Source of the DNA: Rubidibacter lacunae KORDI 51-2
Lineage (GTDB): Bacteria; Cyanobacteriota; Cyanobacteriia; Cyanobacteriales; Rubidibacteraceae
DNA length: 64,000 nucleotides
Direction of reading: 5' to 3'
NCBI RefSeq assembly: GCF_000473895.1
Contig: NZ_ASSJ01000035.1
Coordinates: 62,001 to 126,000, forward strand
Every line of letters starts with the position of its first letter. The first letter of the stretch is position 1. Made by a program: the position numbers and the translations under genes. Of the stretch, positions 38,610 through 50,202 are shown one piece after another. A model generated the notes under the pieces. The model did no database searches, had not been told where the DNA came from, and saw only the letters and a list, made by a program, of their open reading frames with translations.

Positions 38610-39773
38610 TTACAGGATGCCGAGGAAATGTAGCGGACCGTAACCGCTGATCGCTTCAATTACCAGTGCCAGGAATCCAAGCATCGCCAAGCGGCCGTTC
38701 CAAACCTCTGCCGTCGACGTCAGGCCCCATTCCCATCGCTCTTGAGGATACATCTTGGTATTCTCCTTCAACGGCGTCACCTCGGAGAAGTGGCGCGATG
38801 GTGAGTTCAAGGCGTCTTCGACGATTTCCGCCAGCGAATTGATAAATACCGGATTCGTGTTAAGCGCCGGCACCCGCTGGAAGTTCTCGATGCCGGCTTC
38901 TTCGGCCAGCTCTCGATACTCGATATCGATCTCTTGCAGCGTTTCGATGTGCTCCGAAACAAAGCTAATCGGCACCACTAAGATTTCCTTAACCCCGCGC
39001 TCGCCCAGTTCTTTTAGGGCATCGTCGGTGTAAGGCTGCAGCCACTCCACCGGACCAACGCGGCTTTGGTAGGCCAGGGTATGCTCGTTTACTCGCCCGA
39101 GGGTTTCGACAATCGCGCGCGTGCAATCTTCAATCTCGCGCTGATAGGGATCGCCAGCTTCCTCTACATAGCTGACCGGAACGCCATGGGCGCTAAAAAA
39201 TAAATGCACGCGATCGGGCTCGTCAAAGCTGTCGAGCTCGTTGGCGATCGACTGTGCCATTGCCTGCAGGTAACCTGGATGCCGGTACCAAGACTCCACG
39301 ACCGTATAGTCGATCTGCTGCAGAGCAGTCTCCTCTTGCCACAGCCGCTCAAGCACGCGGAAACTCGAGCCGCTGGTGCTGATCGAAAACTGCGGGTACA
39401 GGGGCAAAATTGCCAGGCGCTCGGGGCAATCGCGCTTGATGCGAACGGCAGCCTCCTCGGTGAATGGATGCCAATAGCGCATGCCGACGTATACAGTGGC
39501 ATCGCGGCCGCGCGCGCGGAGATTGGCTTCAAGCTCGCGCGCTTGCTCCTCTGTGATACGGCGCAATGGGGAGCCCCCGCCAATTTCGCGGTAGTTCTCT
39601 TGGGAACGACGCGCTCGCGAGCTAGAAATAAACCACGCCAGCGGACCCTGCAGCTGCCGGAAGGGCAAGCGAATGATCTCCGGATCGGAGAAAAGGTTAT
39701 ACAGGAACGGACGCACGTCTTCGAGGGTATCCGGTCCGCCCAGGTTCAGCAGCAGTACGCCTACACGACCCAT
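38610..39773 (-). CDS. hemH: Ferrochelatase with C-terminal chlorophyll-binding (Hlip-like) helix
   Basis: Inserts iron into protoporphyrin IX, the last step of heme synthesis. The catalytic domain (about 1-320) starts [19 protein letters not shown] and contains [12 protein letters not shown], the conserved histidine motif [19 protein letters not shown], then QRVGP-like [13 protein letters not shown] and [18 protein letters not shown]. The C-terminal segment ([20 protein letters not shown], then [13 protein letters not shown]) is a light-harvesting-like transmembrane helix, as in cyanobacterial and plastid type II ferrochelatases, linking heme synthesis to chlorophyll supply. Length 387 is normal. 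It is divergent from a methyltransferase gene. Confidence 0.97.
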   Translation of the reverse strand: MGRVGVLLLNLGGPDTLEDVRPFLYNLFSDPEIIRLPFRQLQGPLAWFISSSRARRSQENYREIGGGSPLRRITEEQARELEANLRARGRDATVYVGMRYWHPFTEEAAVRIKRDCPERLAILPLYPQFSISTSGSSFRVLERLWQEETALQQIDYTVVESWYRHPGYLQAMAQSIANELDSFDEPDRVHLFFSAHGVPVSYVEEAGDPYQREIEDCTRAIVETLGRVNEHTLAYQSRVGPVEWLQPYTDDALKELGERGVKEILVVPISFVSEHIETLQEIDIEYRELAEEAGIENFQRVPALNTNPVFINSLAEIVEDALNSPSRHFSEVTPLKENTKMYPQERWEWGLTSTAEVWNGRLAMLGFLALVIEAISGYGPLHFLGIL

Positions 39774-39894
39774 AGTTATAATGCGTTGCTATGCGTTCAG
39801 ATTCTTTAACTAAGTTAAACAATATTACAACTCAGGGCTATAGATTTCGACCTCTCCGGGCAAATACCTTAACGAATTCGTTACGAAATCCTAA

Positions 39895-40575
39895 ATGGCA
39901 ACAATTCTCAGAACCTGGAGCTATCGCTACCCACTGCTCTACGATGCGATCGCGCGCCTCTCGGCGCTCGCCGTTGGCGGCGAAGCGCGTTTCCGGCAAC
40001 TTCCACTGCAGGGTTTAGACATTACCCCGTCAACACCCGTCCTCGACCTATGTTGCGGTGCCGGCCAAACCTCGCGTTTTCTCGCGCGGCGATCGCGCCA
40101 GGTCGTGGGACTGGATATTTCTCCCGTTGCGATCGCGGCGGCGCGGGCGTGCGTTCCGGAGGTCGAATTCGTGCGCGGGCGAGCGGAAGCGTTGCCCTTT
40201 GCTGCCGAACACTTCACCATCGTCCACACCAGTGCGGCACTCCACGAAATGGCTCCACGCCAGCGCGAGCAAATTTTGCGCGAAGCATATCGCGTCTTAC
40301 AGCCTGGCGGCAGGCTAACGTTCATCGACTTCCACCGCCCGCGCAACTGGTTGATGAAGCCGGGGCTGTGGTTATTTCTATGGTTGTTCGAGACGGAAAC
40401 GTCGTGGCAGTTCATCGCTGCCGACCTCATGCGCGAACTGATCGAGCTCGGCTTTGTCTCACCACAACGAACCCTGCACGCTGGTGGCAGCCTACAGGTC
40501 GTGTTAGCGCAAAAGCCACTCACTGCCTCGCGATCGGCTGCCGATGCCACAACTCGCGAAGAGAACCTAAAGTAA
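39895..40575 (+). CDS. Class I SAM-dependent methyltransferase
   Basis: A 226-residue methyltransferase. Motif I is VLDLCCGAGQTSRFLA, motif II VVGLDISPVAIAAAR, a later acidic GRAEALPFAAEHFTIV, and motif III LREAYRVLQPGGRLTFIDFH. A hydrophobic stretch follows (KPGLWLFLWLFETETSW), suggesting contact with a membrane or a hydrophobic substrate such as a quinone. The target cannot be named. It is 94 bp upstream of eno on the same strand. The ATG at 39895 fits the family N-terminus. Confidence 0.88.
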   Translation: MATILRTWSYRYPLLYDAIARLSALAVGGEARFRQLPLQGLDITPSTPVLDLCCGAGQTSRFLARRSRQVVGLDISPVAIAAARACVPEVEFVRGRAEALPFAAEHFTIVHTSAALHEMAPRQREQILREAYRVLQPGGRLTFIDFHRPRNWLMKPGLWLFLWLFETETSWQFIAADLMRELIELGFVSPQRTLHAGGSLQVVLAQKPLTASRSAADATTREENLK

Positions 40576-40608
40576 TGCCGCGGCTAGAAGACTCGGACGT
40601 ATCCTTAG

Positions 40609-41958
<1,350 letters not shown>

Positions 41959-42086
41959 CGCGATACTCACCTGCTCTCCTACGAGCACCTGTGCAAAAGG
42001 GACTTGCTGCGATCGCGTGCAGCTCCCTAACTCGCGTGCGGCCCGAGCATCCTGCCAACGCGAATGCTATTTGTGCGGGTACTTGC

Positions 42087-42109
42087 GCCCGCCGGCTCAA
42101 CCGGCGGGC
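42087..42109. terminator. GC-rich hairpin between convergent eno and sigma genes
   Basis: A perfect 9-bp stem (GCCCGCCGG with CCGGCGGGC) and a 5-base loop lie between the stop codons of eno and the convergent ECF sigma gene. No T-run follows on either strand, so intrinsic termination is uncertain, but the position suits a bidirectional stop. Confidence 0.45.
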
Positions 42110-42143
42110 ATGCGCGATCGGCAGTTGCTGATGTAGCCAAAAA

Positions 42144-42914
42144 TTAAATTGCCGCAGTTGCCGCTAGTGCGGTTCTGGTCGGTACGTTCTGGCGGCGGCG
42201 TGCTATCGCTGGCTCGCGGCCGTTGAGGTATCGGCTAAGACGACGCTTGAGTTGGGAACGAGCTTGTTGGACGCGCTTGCGCGCATTAGCATTCGTCAGT
42301 CCCAGGTAACTTGCGATTTGAGTGTAGGGCTGTTCTTGGCAATGGTGCAATACAAAGGGCTCGCGCAATCCGGCGGGCAGTTCGGAAATAGCGGTGCGGA
42401 GATGACAATTGAGTTCCTGGCGGAGAAGAACTGTCTCAGGGGACTCCATTCGCGAACGAATCGATCCGCTAGCAATCAGCTCTTCAATATCTCCAACAGG
42501 CATTGCCGCACGACCGCGCTCGCGATGCATATCGACGCAAAGGTTGTGCGTCATGCGAGTGAGCCACGCGCGCAGGTTTTCAATCCGATCCGCATAAACC
42601 GGAAGTTTTTCCCAAGCCTTGAGCGTTGCGCGACTGAGAGCTTCTTCTGCATCGTTTGGATTGCCGCCCATCCATATCAGACAGCGACGGTATAAATAAT
42701 CATTGTGCTGCCTCCATAACGGCCAGAATGCCGCGCGATCGCCCGCAGCTAGGCAACGCAGATACTGAGTGTGCTCCGCCTTACCTTTAGCAGAGTCTGG
42801 CGGATGCGAAGTCACTCGAGCAGCAGGCTGGCGAGCACGGCTTCTTATCGGTTGGTCTATACGTGCATTTCTCATATACGTAAGCAATGAATCAAGCTTT
42901 GTTCTTAGTATCAT
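42144..42914 (-). CDS. ECF-like sigma-70 factor divergent from AAA/CHASE2 operon
   Basis: A 256-residue alternative sigma factor with only regions 2 and 4. Region 2 is AFWPLWRQHNDYLYRRCLIW, then GGNPNDAEEALSRATLKAWE; region 4 is SELPAGLREPFVLHHCQEQ, then PYTQIASYLGLTNANARKRV, a helix-turn-helix for -35 recognition. The N-terminal 45 residues are basic and not conserved. No anti-sigma factor is adjacent. The gene diverges from the vMAP-HTH/AAA operon and shares a 184-bp promoter region containing 10-bp repeats, suggesting that it or another factor regulates that operon. Control of the neighbour is inferred. Confidence 0.88.
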   Translation of the reverse strand: MILRTKLDSLLTYMRNARIDQPIRSRARQPAARVTSHPPDSAKGKAEHTQYLRCLAAGDRAAFWPLWRQHNDYLYRRCLIWMGGNPNDAEEALSRATLKAWEKLPVYADRIENLRAWLTRMTHNLCVDMHRERGRAAMPVGDIEELIASGSIRSRMESPETVLLRQELNCHLRTAISELPAGLREPFVLHHCQEQPYTQIASYLGLTNANARKRVQQARSQLKRRLSRYLNGREPAIARRRQNVPTRTALAATAAI

Positions 42915-42998
42915 TGAGTTCGCCTTCGATTTGTTTAGCTAAAATCATGCCCTTTGAAACACCTGAAATGACCTCAACCTAAAGTTGAATACTGGCTG

Positions 42999-43030
42999 AT
43001 TCGGGTAAGTTCAGTTAAATTCAGGTAAAA
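42999..43030 (+). promoter_or_regulatory. Three phased 10-bp direct repeats in the divergent promoter
   Basis: TTCGGGTAAG, TTCAGTTAAA and TTCAGGTAAA follow head to tail at 43000, 43010 and 43020, one DNA turn apart. An inverted copy of the core (ACCTGAA) lies about 35 bp upstream at 42961. The repeats end about 70 bp before the ATG of the AAA gene and are 85 bp from the sigma start. This arrangement suits cooperative binding of a regulator on one DNA face. The protein is unknown. Confidence 0.55.
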
Positions 43031-43098
43031 TTCTGCAATGCGGGTTTGATGCCCGGTTCGAAAACGTCTTTACCCCCTCGATCCGAGTGCTAATTGCT

Positions 43099-44460
43099 AT
43101 GGAGTTCACGATCGACGAGGCTATCAAAGTTGCTAACCAAGTTGTCTTTGATAAAATTGGTAGAAATCTTACTGACGTCGAGATTTGGGTACTCGAAGGC
43201 TCGTGGGAGCGACTCGATTACGATCGAATTGCAGCTCGCAATCAGTACGCTGCTAGCTATATCAGCCAGGATGTAGCTCCCAAACTCTGGCGGCTACTTT
43301 CCGAAGCATTGGGCGAGCGCGTCAAGAAGAGTAACTTCCGCGAGGCACTCAAGCGGGCCTGGGACCAGCGACGGATTCCAATTACCCCGGTCTCTCCGCG
43401 CGCTCTCAAGCTTGCACCACTAGAACCTGTGCCATCGACGCCGCTGTCACCGAGCCTATACGTCGAACGCCCGCCACTCGAATCGCTATGTTACGACGCT
43501 CTCCTGCATCCAGGCGCGCTGGTTCGTGTTAAAGCACCAAGTCTGATGGGAAAAACATCATTGGTCGAGCGCGTTCTCGCTCAACTGTCAGAGCAGGGGT
43601 ATCGGACGGTCGGTCTTAGTTTCGAACTAGCGGAACGACGCACGCACTTCGACGCCTTGGACCGTTTTTTGCGCTGGTTTTGTTTGAACCTGACTCGTGA
43701 GTTGGGATTACCTATCCAGCTTGAAGATTACTGGGACTCAGCCGGCATGGGGTCTAAAGTGAGCTGCACGACTTATTTCGAGGAATACCTGCTCGCACAG
43801 TCCGACAGTCCACTCGTATTGTGTTTGGACGATGTCGATTTGCTATTTCCATATCCAGTAATCTATGAAGATTTTTTTGGACTGCTGCGTTCTTGGTATG
43901 AGAAGGGACGCAGTCGTAAGATCTGGAAGCGCCTGCGATTGGCGATCGTGCACTCTACCGACGTGTATATCCGGCTCAATATCAACCAATCGCCATTTAA
44001 TGTCGGTTTGCCGATCGAGCTGACGGAGTTTACGCCCGAGCAAGTCGAAGAGTTCGCCAACCTTCACGACCTAGAACTGGATGCAGCACAAATCGGTGTG
44101 GAGGGACTCGCACTGCTGATGGAACACGTGGGCGGTCACCCATATCTCATCGAACAAGCTCTCTCGCATCTCAAAGGACATCCCCACGAGACGCTCGGGC
44201 ACGTGCTCGACAACTCACCTACCGAAGCCGGGATTTACGCCAATCACTTGCGCGAATATCTGATCGGGCTGCAGCAGGTACCGGAGTTGGCAAATGCCTG
44301 CCAGCGCGTGATGGCGGCAACCACTCCTGTAAAGATCGACCCCGTGCATGCCTATCAATTACAGAGCATGGGCCTGGTGCGATTGCTCGGAAACGAGGTC
44401 GAGCCGCGCTGCTATCTTTATCGCACTTACTTCCGCGATCGCCTAGGAGAATTTGCATGA
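43099..44460 (+). CDS. vMAP-type HTH fused to AAA_35 ATPase
   Basis: A 453-residue protein. Residues 1-85 match the N-terminal HTH of vWA-MoxR-associated proteins ([20 protein letters not shown], then [20 protein letters not shown] and [15 protein letters not shown]), the same domain type as in the STAND gene at 26.7 kb. An AAA_35 ATPase follows: Walker [16 protein letters not shown] near 150, Walker [14 protein letters not shown] near 240, and [14 protein letters not shown] near 355. I start at ATG 43099; the frame begins four codons earlier with GTG. The stop overlaps the next gene start (ATGA). This is the first gene of the operon and probably a DNA-binding or signalling ATPase working with the CHASE2 protein. 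Confidence 0.86.
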   Translation: MEFTIDEAIKVANQVVFDKIGRNLTDVEIWVLEGSWERLDYDRIAARNQYAASYISQDVAPKLWRLLSEALGERVKKSNFREALKRAWDQRRIPITPVSPRALKLAPLEPVPSTPLSPSLYVERPPLESLCYDALLHPGALVRVKAPSLMGKTSLVERVLAQLSEQGYRTVGLSFELAERRTHFDALDRFLRWFCLNLTRELGLPIQLEDYWDSAGMGSKVSCTTYFEEYLLAQSDSPLVLCLDDVDLLFPYPVIYEDFFGLLRSWYEKGRSRKIWKRLRLAIVHSTDVYIRLNINQSPFNVGLPIELTEFTPEQVEEFANLHDLELDAAQIGVEGLALLMEHVGGHPYLIEQALSHLKGHPHETLGHVLDNSPTEAGIYANHLREYLIGLQQVPELANACQRVMAATTPVKIDPVHAYQLQSMGLVRLLGNEVEPRCYLYRTYFRDRLGEFA

Positions 44461-46868
44461 CCGCCCGTTCCCAGACTTACCAACCCGGCGGCAGCTTGCC
44501 GGCAGATGCCTCCACATATGTGGTGCGTCGTTCGGATGCCGAATTGTGCGAGGCATTATTGGCGGGAGAGTACTGCTATGTGCTCAACTCCCGGCAGATG
44601 GGCAAGTCTAGCTTGCGGGTCCGAACGATGGATCGGCTTCAGGCACGCAACGTTGCCTGCGCTGAAATCGAACTGTCGGGTATTGGCAGTCAAGAGATCG
44701 CCGCGCAACAGTGGTATGGCGGAATCGTTCAGGAGTTGATCAGCGGCTTCAACCTCCAGGTCAATCGCCAGCGTTGGCTGCGAGATCGTGACGACCTTTC
44801 ACCCGTACAGCGCTTGGGGGAGTTTATCGAAACGGTGTTACTCGTCCATATCCAAGGTAATTTAGTGATCTTCATCGACGAGATCGACAGCGTACTCAGT
44901 CTCCGCTTTGCAACTGACGAATTTTTTGCACTGATCCGCTCCTGCTACGATCGGCGGGCGCGGCGGCCGGAATATAGGCGACTTGCATTCGCCTTACTCG
45001 GAGTAGCCACACCTTCAGATCTGATCGGCGACCCGCACTCTACGCCCTTCAATATCGGTAGGGCGGTCGATTTGTGCGGGTTCGAATTACAGGAGTGCGG
45101 TCCGCTGGCGGCTGGATTGGCTGGCATTGCCGAGCAGCCGCATGCAGCGATCGCGTCGGTACTGGCCTGGACGGGGGGACAACCATTTCTGACGCAGAAA
45201 CTGTGTTGGCTGCTAATCGACAGCGCGCAAAAAATTCCGAGCGGTGGCGAAACTGCAGCGGTGGCGCACATCGTTCGCAAGCGCGTGCTGACGCACTGGG
45301 AATCCCAAGACAATCCCGAGCACTTGCGGACGATTCGCGATCGCTTCCGCCGCAACCCGCGCGACTGCGAGCACCTGTTGCGGCTCTATCGGAGCGTTCT
45401 GAACCGGGGTGCAATTGCGAGTAGTAATCGCGCCGATCGCATGGCTCTGCGTCTGTCGGGAATCGTCAGCAATGTCAACGGCAAGCTAACGGTCAAAAAC
45501 CGTATCTACGCAACTGTATTCGATCGCGTCTGGGTGGACGAGCAACTGCGAGCGCTGCGCCTGCGAGAGGCTAAGCCCCCCAAGTGGTTCGTACCAGCCG
45601 TCAGTGCCTTGAGTGCAACTGCGGTGATGCTCGCCCGCTGGTATGGAGCGTTGCAAGGCATAGAATTGCCAGCCTTCGATCGCTTGCTGTCCCGACTGCC
45701 CCTGCAGCCATCGGACGAGCGCTTATTGATCGTCGGTGCAACGGAAGCAGATGTCGGCCCTCAAGGCTATGGCTTTCCCCTGCCCGACACGACCCTAGCC
45801 GAACTGATCGATACATTAGAGCAATATCAGCCGCGCGTCATCGGCATTGACATCATTCGCGACCAGCCAGAATTGCCCGGCAGAGTGGCGTTCGAAAGGC
45901 ATCTGGAGCGTAACGAAAACGTCGTTGCAATCTGCGCGTTTGGCGGGGCGACCGATACGCGCATCCTGCCACCCGCTGCAATCGCAGGCGATCGACTGGG
46001 CTTTGCCGACTTGTTTTCCGATGCGGATCTGTTTGCTGGTGACGGAATCTCGGGCGGCAGCGTAACGGCAGCCGGTCCTGCAACCGACATCTTTGCAAAG
46101 CCACAACCGGTCACGCGGGAAAATGCAGTTGTTAGGCGCTACCTACTCTCGCACTCGCCCCCCGAATCAGACAACCCATGCTCGACTCAGTATTCTTTCG
46201 GCTTGCAGCTTGCGCTGCGCTATCTTCGAGCCGAGGGCATCGCGATCGGAACGGAAGCGGGCAACTGGCAGCTAGGCTCATCCGTACTTCAACGACTCCA
46301 GTCCCGCAGTGGCGGCTACCAAACTCTCGACGCAAACGGCAATCAATTGCTCGTACGCTATCGCAACCTGCTCTACCCACAGGCGATCGCCCGTCAAGTA
46401 TCCGTGCAGTCAATTCTCGATGGCGGCAAAGGCGCGCGCTTCGATCCCGATTGGGTCAAGGACCGGATCGTGATAATCGGCGTCGTTGCCGACTCCGTGC
46501 GCGACGATCACGACACGCCCTACGGAGAAATGCGCGGGATTCACATCCACGCCCACCTCATCAGCCACCTACTCGATGCAGCGACGGACGAGGGGGTTCT
46601 GTTTTGGTGGTGGCCGCAATGGGGGGATGCACTGTGGGTGTTGAGTTGGTCGCTAACCGGTGGAGCGGTGGTCGCGATCGCTAGGCGACCCTGGCAGCAG
46701 GCTACCGTGGCAGTCGCGCTTTGTCTCGTCAACTATGGAGTCTGCTGGATGGCCCTCCTGTACAGCTGCTGGCTCCCGCTCGTCCCGGTTGCTATCAGCA
46801 TCGTTAGCGCATCTACTGGCGTAGCAGCTTATTCGATCTACCTGCGCTTCCAAAGACAACATTCCTAA
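44457..46868 (+). CDS. AAA_35 ATPase with membrane CHASE2 sensor domain
   Basis: An 803-residue membrane protein. The N-terminal AAA_35 ATPase starts [20 protein letters not shown], then Walker [16 protein letters not shown] near 50 and Walker [16 protein letters not shown] near 140, and [14 protein letters not shown] near 243. One hydrophobic helix (about 375-395) leads to a CHASE2 extracytoplasmic sensor (about 420-700; [19 protein letters not shown]-like [43 protein letters not shown]). Three transmembrane helices end the protein. Usual CHASE2 proteins place a kinase or cyclase after the helices; here the only output domain is the N-terminal ATPase. The overlap with the preceding gene (ATGA) implies coupled translation, and DUF928 follows after 21 bp. 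Confidence 0.9.
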   Translation: MTARSQTYQPGGSLPADASTYVVRRSDAELCEALLAGEYCYVLNSRQMGKSSLRVRTMDRLQARNVACAEIELSGIGSQEIAAQQWYGGIVQELISGFNLQVNRQRWLRDRDDLSPVQRLGEFIETVLLVHIQGNLVIFIDEIDSVLSLRFATDEFFALIRSCYDRRARRPEYRRLAFALLGVATPSDLIGDPHSTPFNIGRAVDLCGFELQECGPLAAGLAGIAEQPHAAIASVLAWTGGQPFLTQKLCWLLIDSAQKIPSGGETAAVAHIVRKRVLTHWESQDNPEHLRTIRDRFRRNPRDCEHLLRLYRSVLNRGAIASSNRADRMALRLSGIVSNVNGKLTVKNRIYATVFDRVWVDEQLRALRLREAKPPKWFVPAVSALSATAVMLARWYGALQGIELPAFDRLLSRLPLQPSDERLLIVGATEADVGPQGYGFPLPDTTLAELIDTLEQYQPRVIGIDIIRDQPELPGRVAFERHLERNENVVAICAFGGATDTRILPPAAIAGDRLGFADLFSDADLFAGDGISGGSVTAAGPATDIFAKPQPVTRENAVVRRYLLSHSPPESDNPCSTQYSFGLQLALRYLRAEGIAIGTEAGNWQLGSSVLQRLQSRSGGYQTLDANGNQLLVRYRNLLYPQAIARQVSVQSILDGGKGARFDPDWVKDRIVIIGVVADSVRDDHDTPYGEMRGIHIHAHLISHLLDAATDEGVLFWWWPQWGDALWVLSWSLTGGAVVAIARRPWQQATVAVALCLVNYGVCWMALLYSCWLPLVPVAISIVSASTGVAAYSIYLRFQRQHS

Positions 46869-46889
46869 AGCAACCCCGGAATCTTCACT

Positions 46890-47609
46890 ATGACACCATT
46901 AACAATTTCGTCCCGCGCGATCGCTATGGCGATCGCGCTTGGATCGATCCCGGCAACAGCCCTCGCTCAATCCACTGCGTCGGATCGTTCCGCCAAGGAT
47001 GCGAATGTATCGCTCCCCGAGCCGCCCGAGAACGGCACACCGGGCGGCGACCCAACACCTGGCGCAACTCGACCGGAGTCGAGTTGCGCGCTCGACCCCC
47101 AACAACCCGAGCTGACAGCGCTCTATGCCAATCGAGGTCACGACGTGACGGCATTCGAACAACCGACTTTTTGGTTTTACGTGCCCTTGGCTCGAGAGCA
47201 GGTAGCAGGCGCGCAGTTCGTTTTGTTGAACGCTACCGAACGAAAAACTCTGCACCGCCATCGCGAGATCGCAGTCCCGAATGCACCCGGTTTCTTCAGC
47301 GTGACCTTGCCTCCCGAGGTTGGACTGGAAGCCGGTGGGTTGTATCGCTGGTATTTCCTTCTCGATTGCGCGCCCGATCGCACCGAAGACCCGGACTTGG
47401 TCGTCAGCGGATGGGTACGCCGTATGCTCGGAAATCGCTTCCCGATGGGCGGTCCATTGGACAATCCATCCAATGATGCGATCGCGGAGATTGCCGAGCG
47501 CCTGGCGGCCGAGCCCGACGATCCAAGCCACCAACAAAGCTGGATGGAGCTGCTCGAAACTCTCGGGCGCGCCGAACTGATTGGCGTACCATTTATCGGG
47601 ATGGAGTAA
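46890..47609 (+). CDS. DUF928 exported protein
   Basis: A 239-residue protein with a signal peptide (TISSRAIAMAIALGSIPATA, then LAQS). A proline/glycine-rich low-complexity region follows to about residue 60. The DUF928 domain comprises LTALYANRGHDVTAFEQPTF, WFYVPL, FVLLNATERKTLHRHREIA and GGLYRWYFLLDCAPDRTED, then VVSGWVRRM. The role of DUF928 is unknown; it recurs in cyanobacteria beside CHASE2 proteins and outer-membrane secretion proteins, so a partner or ligand-like role outside the cell is plausible. It is the last gene of this operon. Confidence 0.87.
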   Translation: MTPLTISSRAIAMAIALGSIPATALAQSTASDRSAKDANVSLPEPPENGTPGGDPTPGATRPESSCALDPQQPELTALYANRGHDVTAFEQPTFWFYVPLAREQVAGAQFVLLNATERKTLHRHREIAVPNAPGFFSVTLPPEVGLEAGGLYRWYFLLDCAPDRTEDPDLVVSGWVRRMLGNRFPMGGPLDNPSNDAIAEIAERLAAEPDDPSHQQSWMELLETLGRAELIGVPFIGME

Positions 47610-47765
47610 GGCATGCAACCGGTCTGACCTTAACGTAAGCGTGGTTTGCAAGACGCAAGGCTGCTCCAAAACATCTCCCAACATCGGAGCGCCACCTATT
47701 CGGATAGGATGCTGCGGGCGATCGCGTCCGCCCTCGCCGGTGAATGTGACGTCCCCACTGCCACT

Positions 47766-48947
47766 TCAACCCTTGACGCAAACCACCTGGCGCAGCGTCG
47801 CCACGATTTCAACGAGGTCTGTTTGTTGGTGCATGACCTTGTCGATCGGCTTGTAGGCACTTGGAATTTCGTCGAGGACGCCCCCGTCCTTACGGCATTC
47901 GATCCCCTGCGTTTGCTGCACGAGGTCGTCTACAGAAAAGCGCTTCTTCGCCTGGGTACGCGAGAGCTGGCGGCCGGCACCATGGGCGCAACTGCAAAAG
48001 CTCGTTGGATTGCCCTTGCCTTTCACGATGAACGATTGTGCACCCATCGAACCGGGAATAATACCGTAATCGCCAGTTCGAGCGCGCACGGCACCCTTGC
48101 GAGTCACGATGACTTCTTCGCCGAAATGGATTTCCTGCTCCGCGTAGTTGTGGTGGCAGTTCACCGCTAAGAGCGGCGTAACGGGCTTGCCACCGGACAG
48201 GTGCAGCTCCATAACTCGCCGGCATCGATCGAGCATAACTCGGCGGTTGTAACGCGCGTAATCTTGCGCCCACTGAAGGTCCCGCCAGTAAGCGGCAAAC
48301 TCTGGCGTTCCCCTTACGAAGTGCGCCAAATCAGGATCGGGCAAACCGGGGACGGCAAGCTTCGCTAACTCCTTTGCCGTCGCGATGTGACATTGGGCGA
48401 GGCGGTTGCCGATGTGTCGCGACCCGGAGTGCAGCATCAGCCACACACCATCGTCGGTGTCGAGACATAACTCAATAAAGTGGTTGCCGCCGCCGAGGGA
48501 GCCCAGTTGCTTGAGTGCCTTAGCTTCCAAGCGCTGCACGCCGCGATGCAGGTCCTTGAATCCGCGCCAGCCCTGCCAGTTGCGGGCCTGCTTGTCAGCA
48601 TCCGCGTTTTCGTTGAACCCGACCGGGACGACGGCTTCAATGTCTCGCCGCATAGGTTTGAGCTTGCCGTCGAGGTGCTCGCTCGTGAAGGGCAGCTTCA
48701 GTGCGGCCATGCCGCAGCCGATATCGACACCAACTGCTGCTGGAATCACGGCATCACGCGTGGCGATCGCCGAGCCGACGAGTGCACCCTTGCCTAGGTG
48801 GACGTCTGGCATCAGGGCCACGTGCTTGAACACGAACGGCAGCGATGCCACGTTCTTCGCCATCCGCACTTCCTGCGCGCCCAGTTCGTGATGCGCCCAG
48901 GAGTAAACGGGGGCAGGGGTTTGAAGTGAGAGCTGTTGGTATGGCAT
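47766..48947 (-). CDS. rtcB: RtcB family RNA ligase
   Basis: Joins RNA 2',3'-cyclic phosphate ends to 5'-OH ends using GTP and Mn2+, in tRNA repair or splicing. Motifs include ALMPDVHLGKGALVGSAIA, VGVDIGCGM (Mn-binding Cys), GSLGGGNHFIEL, MLHSGSRHIGN, NCHHNYAEQE and CSCAHGAGRQLSR, the His in the last being the guanylylated residue. Length from ATG 48947 is 393 residues; the frame stays open 13 codons upstream. It runs convergently with the DUF928 gene. The 393-residue length is on the short side but motifs are complete. Confidence 0.94.
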   Translation of the reverse strand: MPYQQLSLQTPAPVYSWAHHELGAQEVRMAKNVASLPFVFKHVALMPDVHLGKGALVGSAIATRDAVIPAAVGVDIGCGMAALKLPFTSEHLDGKLKPMRRDIEAVVPVGFNENADADKQARNWQGWRGFKDLHRGVQRLEAKALKQLGSLGGGNHFIELCLDTDDGVWLMLHSGSRHIGNRLAQCHIATAKELAKLAVPGLPDPDLAHFVRGTPEFAAYWRDLQWAQDYARYNRRVMLDRCRRVMELHLSGGKPVTPLLAVNCHHNYAEQEIHFGEEVIVTRKGAVRARTGDYGIIPGSMGAQSFIVKGKGNPTSFCSCAHGAGRQLSRTQAKKRFSVDDLVQQTQGIECRKDGGVLDEIPSAYKPIDKVMHQQTDLVEIVATLRQVVCVKG

Positions 48948-49275
48948 GAACCTCGCTCGTACGATGACCCTCAGATTGTAATACAAATTTGTAACACGTG
49001 GAGTGCTTCAGGCGATCGCGGATCGACAACATCTGGCGGGCCGGGCGCGAGAATCGATTTTCCGAATCGCACCTGGGACGATGCAAGTGCCGGTCGTTTC
49101 GGACGGGTAATGCGATCGCGGCAGGTGCAACCTGGAATCTACCTAGGCACTAAAGCAAAATCGAGGTTAGAATCAGAAACTGCGTGTCAAACGCACTGCT
49201 CGGATCGGGTCGGGATTGCTAAGCGCTGCTGATAGAGCAGCTACCCGTACGGCACCCACTAGATAAGGATTCGCC

Positions 49276-49719
49276 ATGACTTACGCCATTGTTGAAGCCA
49301 GCGGGACGCAATTGCGCGTTGAGCCCGGTCGCTTCTATGACTTGGACCGCATCGTAACGACCGATGATGACGATCGCCAGCCACTCGCCGAAGGCAGCAC
49401 GTTCACGCTCGATCGCGTGCTGTTGATCTCCCACGAGGGTGAGGTGACTGTCGGCCAACCCTACATCGAAGGCGCGGTCGTCGAAGGGACGGTACTGCGG
49501 CACTTCCGGGGCAAGAAGGTCATCGTCTACAAGATGAGACCCAAAAAGAAAACTCGCAAAAAGCGGGGTCACCGACAAGAGCTAACGCGTTTGGCAATCG
49601 CAGCAATTCACCTCAATGGCACCGCGATTGCTCTGGCACCGGAAGTAGAGGACGAACCGCTCGCAACCGAAACAACGGTTATAGAGATCGCGGACTTTGA
49701 CACACTCCGCAAGCATTAG
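49276..49719 (+). CDS. rplU: 50S ribosomal protein L21
   Basis: A 147-residue L21 protein. MTYAIVEASGTQLRVEPGRF and YIEGAVVEGTVLRHFRGKKV are characteristic, and VYKMRPKKKTRKKRGHRQEL is the conserved C-terminal basic box of the family. An unusual extra C-terminal tail of about 40 residues (LAIAAIHLNGTAIALAPEVE and acidic end) follows; cyanobacterial L21 often has such an extension. rpmA lies 113 bp downstream, as usual. Confidence 0.96.
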   Translation: MTYAIVEASGTQLRVEPGRFYDLDRIVTTDDDDRQPLAEGSTFTLDRVLLISHEGEVTVGQPYIEGAVVEGTVLRHFRGKKVIVYKMRPKKKTRKKRGHRQELTRLAIAAIHLNGTAIALAPEVEDEPLATETTVIEIADFDTLRKH

Positions 49720-49832
49720 CGAAGGAGCAACCAACCTGCTCTGAAGAAGACGAAGCTTAGTTTACCCACAGTAGCTAGTTGACTTAAGCTGACGTAACGC
49801 AAAATAGATTTAGTTAAGGAGCGTTAGGAACT

Positions 49833-50126
49833 ATGGCTCACAAGAAAGGAACGGGCAGTACTCGCAACGGCCGCGACTCTAATTCCAAACGCCTGGGCGT
49901 CAAGCGCTACGGCGGTCAAGTCGTGCGAGCAGGCAATATTCTCGTGCGCCAACGTGGGACCCGGCTCCATCCCGGCGTGAATGTCGGTCGCGGCGGCGAC
50001 GACACTTTGTTTGCGTTGATCGACGGGATCGTCACCTTCGAGCGCAAAGGCAAAAGCCGTAAGAAGGTTAGCGTCTATCCGGTTCCTGCGGCCGGAACCG
50101 TCGAGGCTACTGAGGCAAAGGCTTAG
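49833..50126 (+). CDS. rpmA: 50S ribosomal protein L27
   Basis: A 97-residue L27 protein, located near the peptidyl-transferase centre. It starts [20 protein letters not shown], then [20 protein letters not shown], both highly conserved, and contains [17 protein letters not shown]. The upstream TTAAGGAG fits as ribosome-binding site. It forms an operon with rplU and precedes tRNA-Gln. Confidence 0.97.
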   Translation: MAHKKGTGSTRNGRDSNSKRLGVKRYGGQVVRAGNILVRQRGTRLHPGVNVGRGGDDTLFALIDGIVTFERKGKSRKKVSVYPVPAAGTVEATEAKA

Positions 50127-50202
50127 GCGGGATTTGCAGCGATTGCACTGGGCGTTGACATAAAGCGCAACTCAACTGCTAGAATATTCTTCGCTGCATC
50201 AA

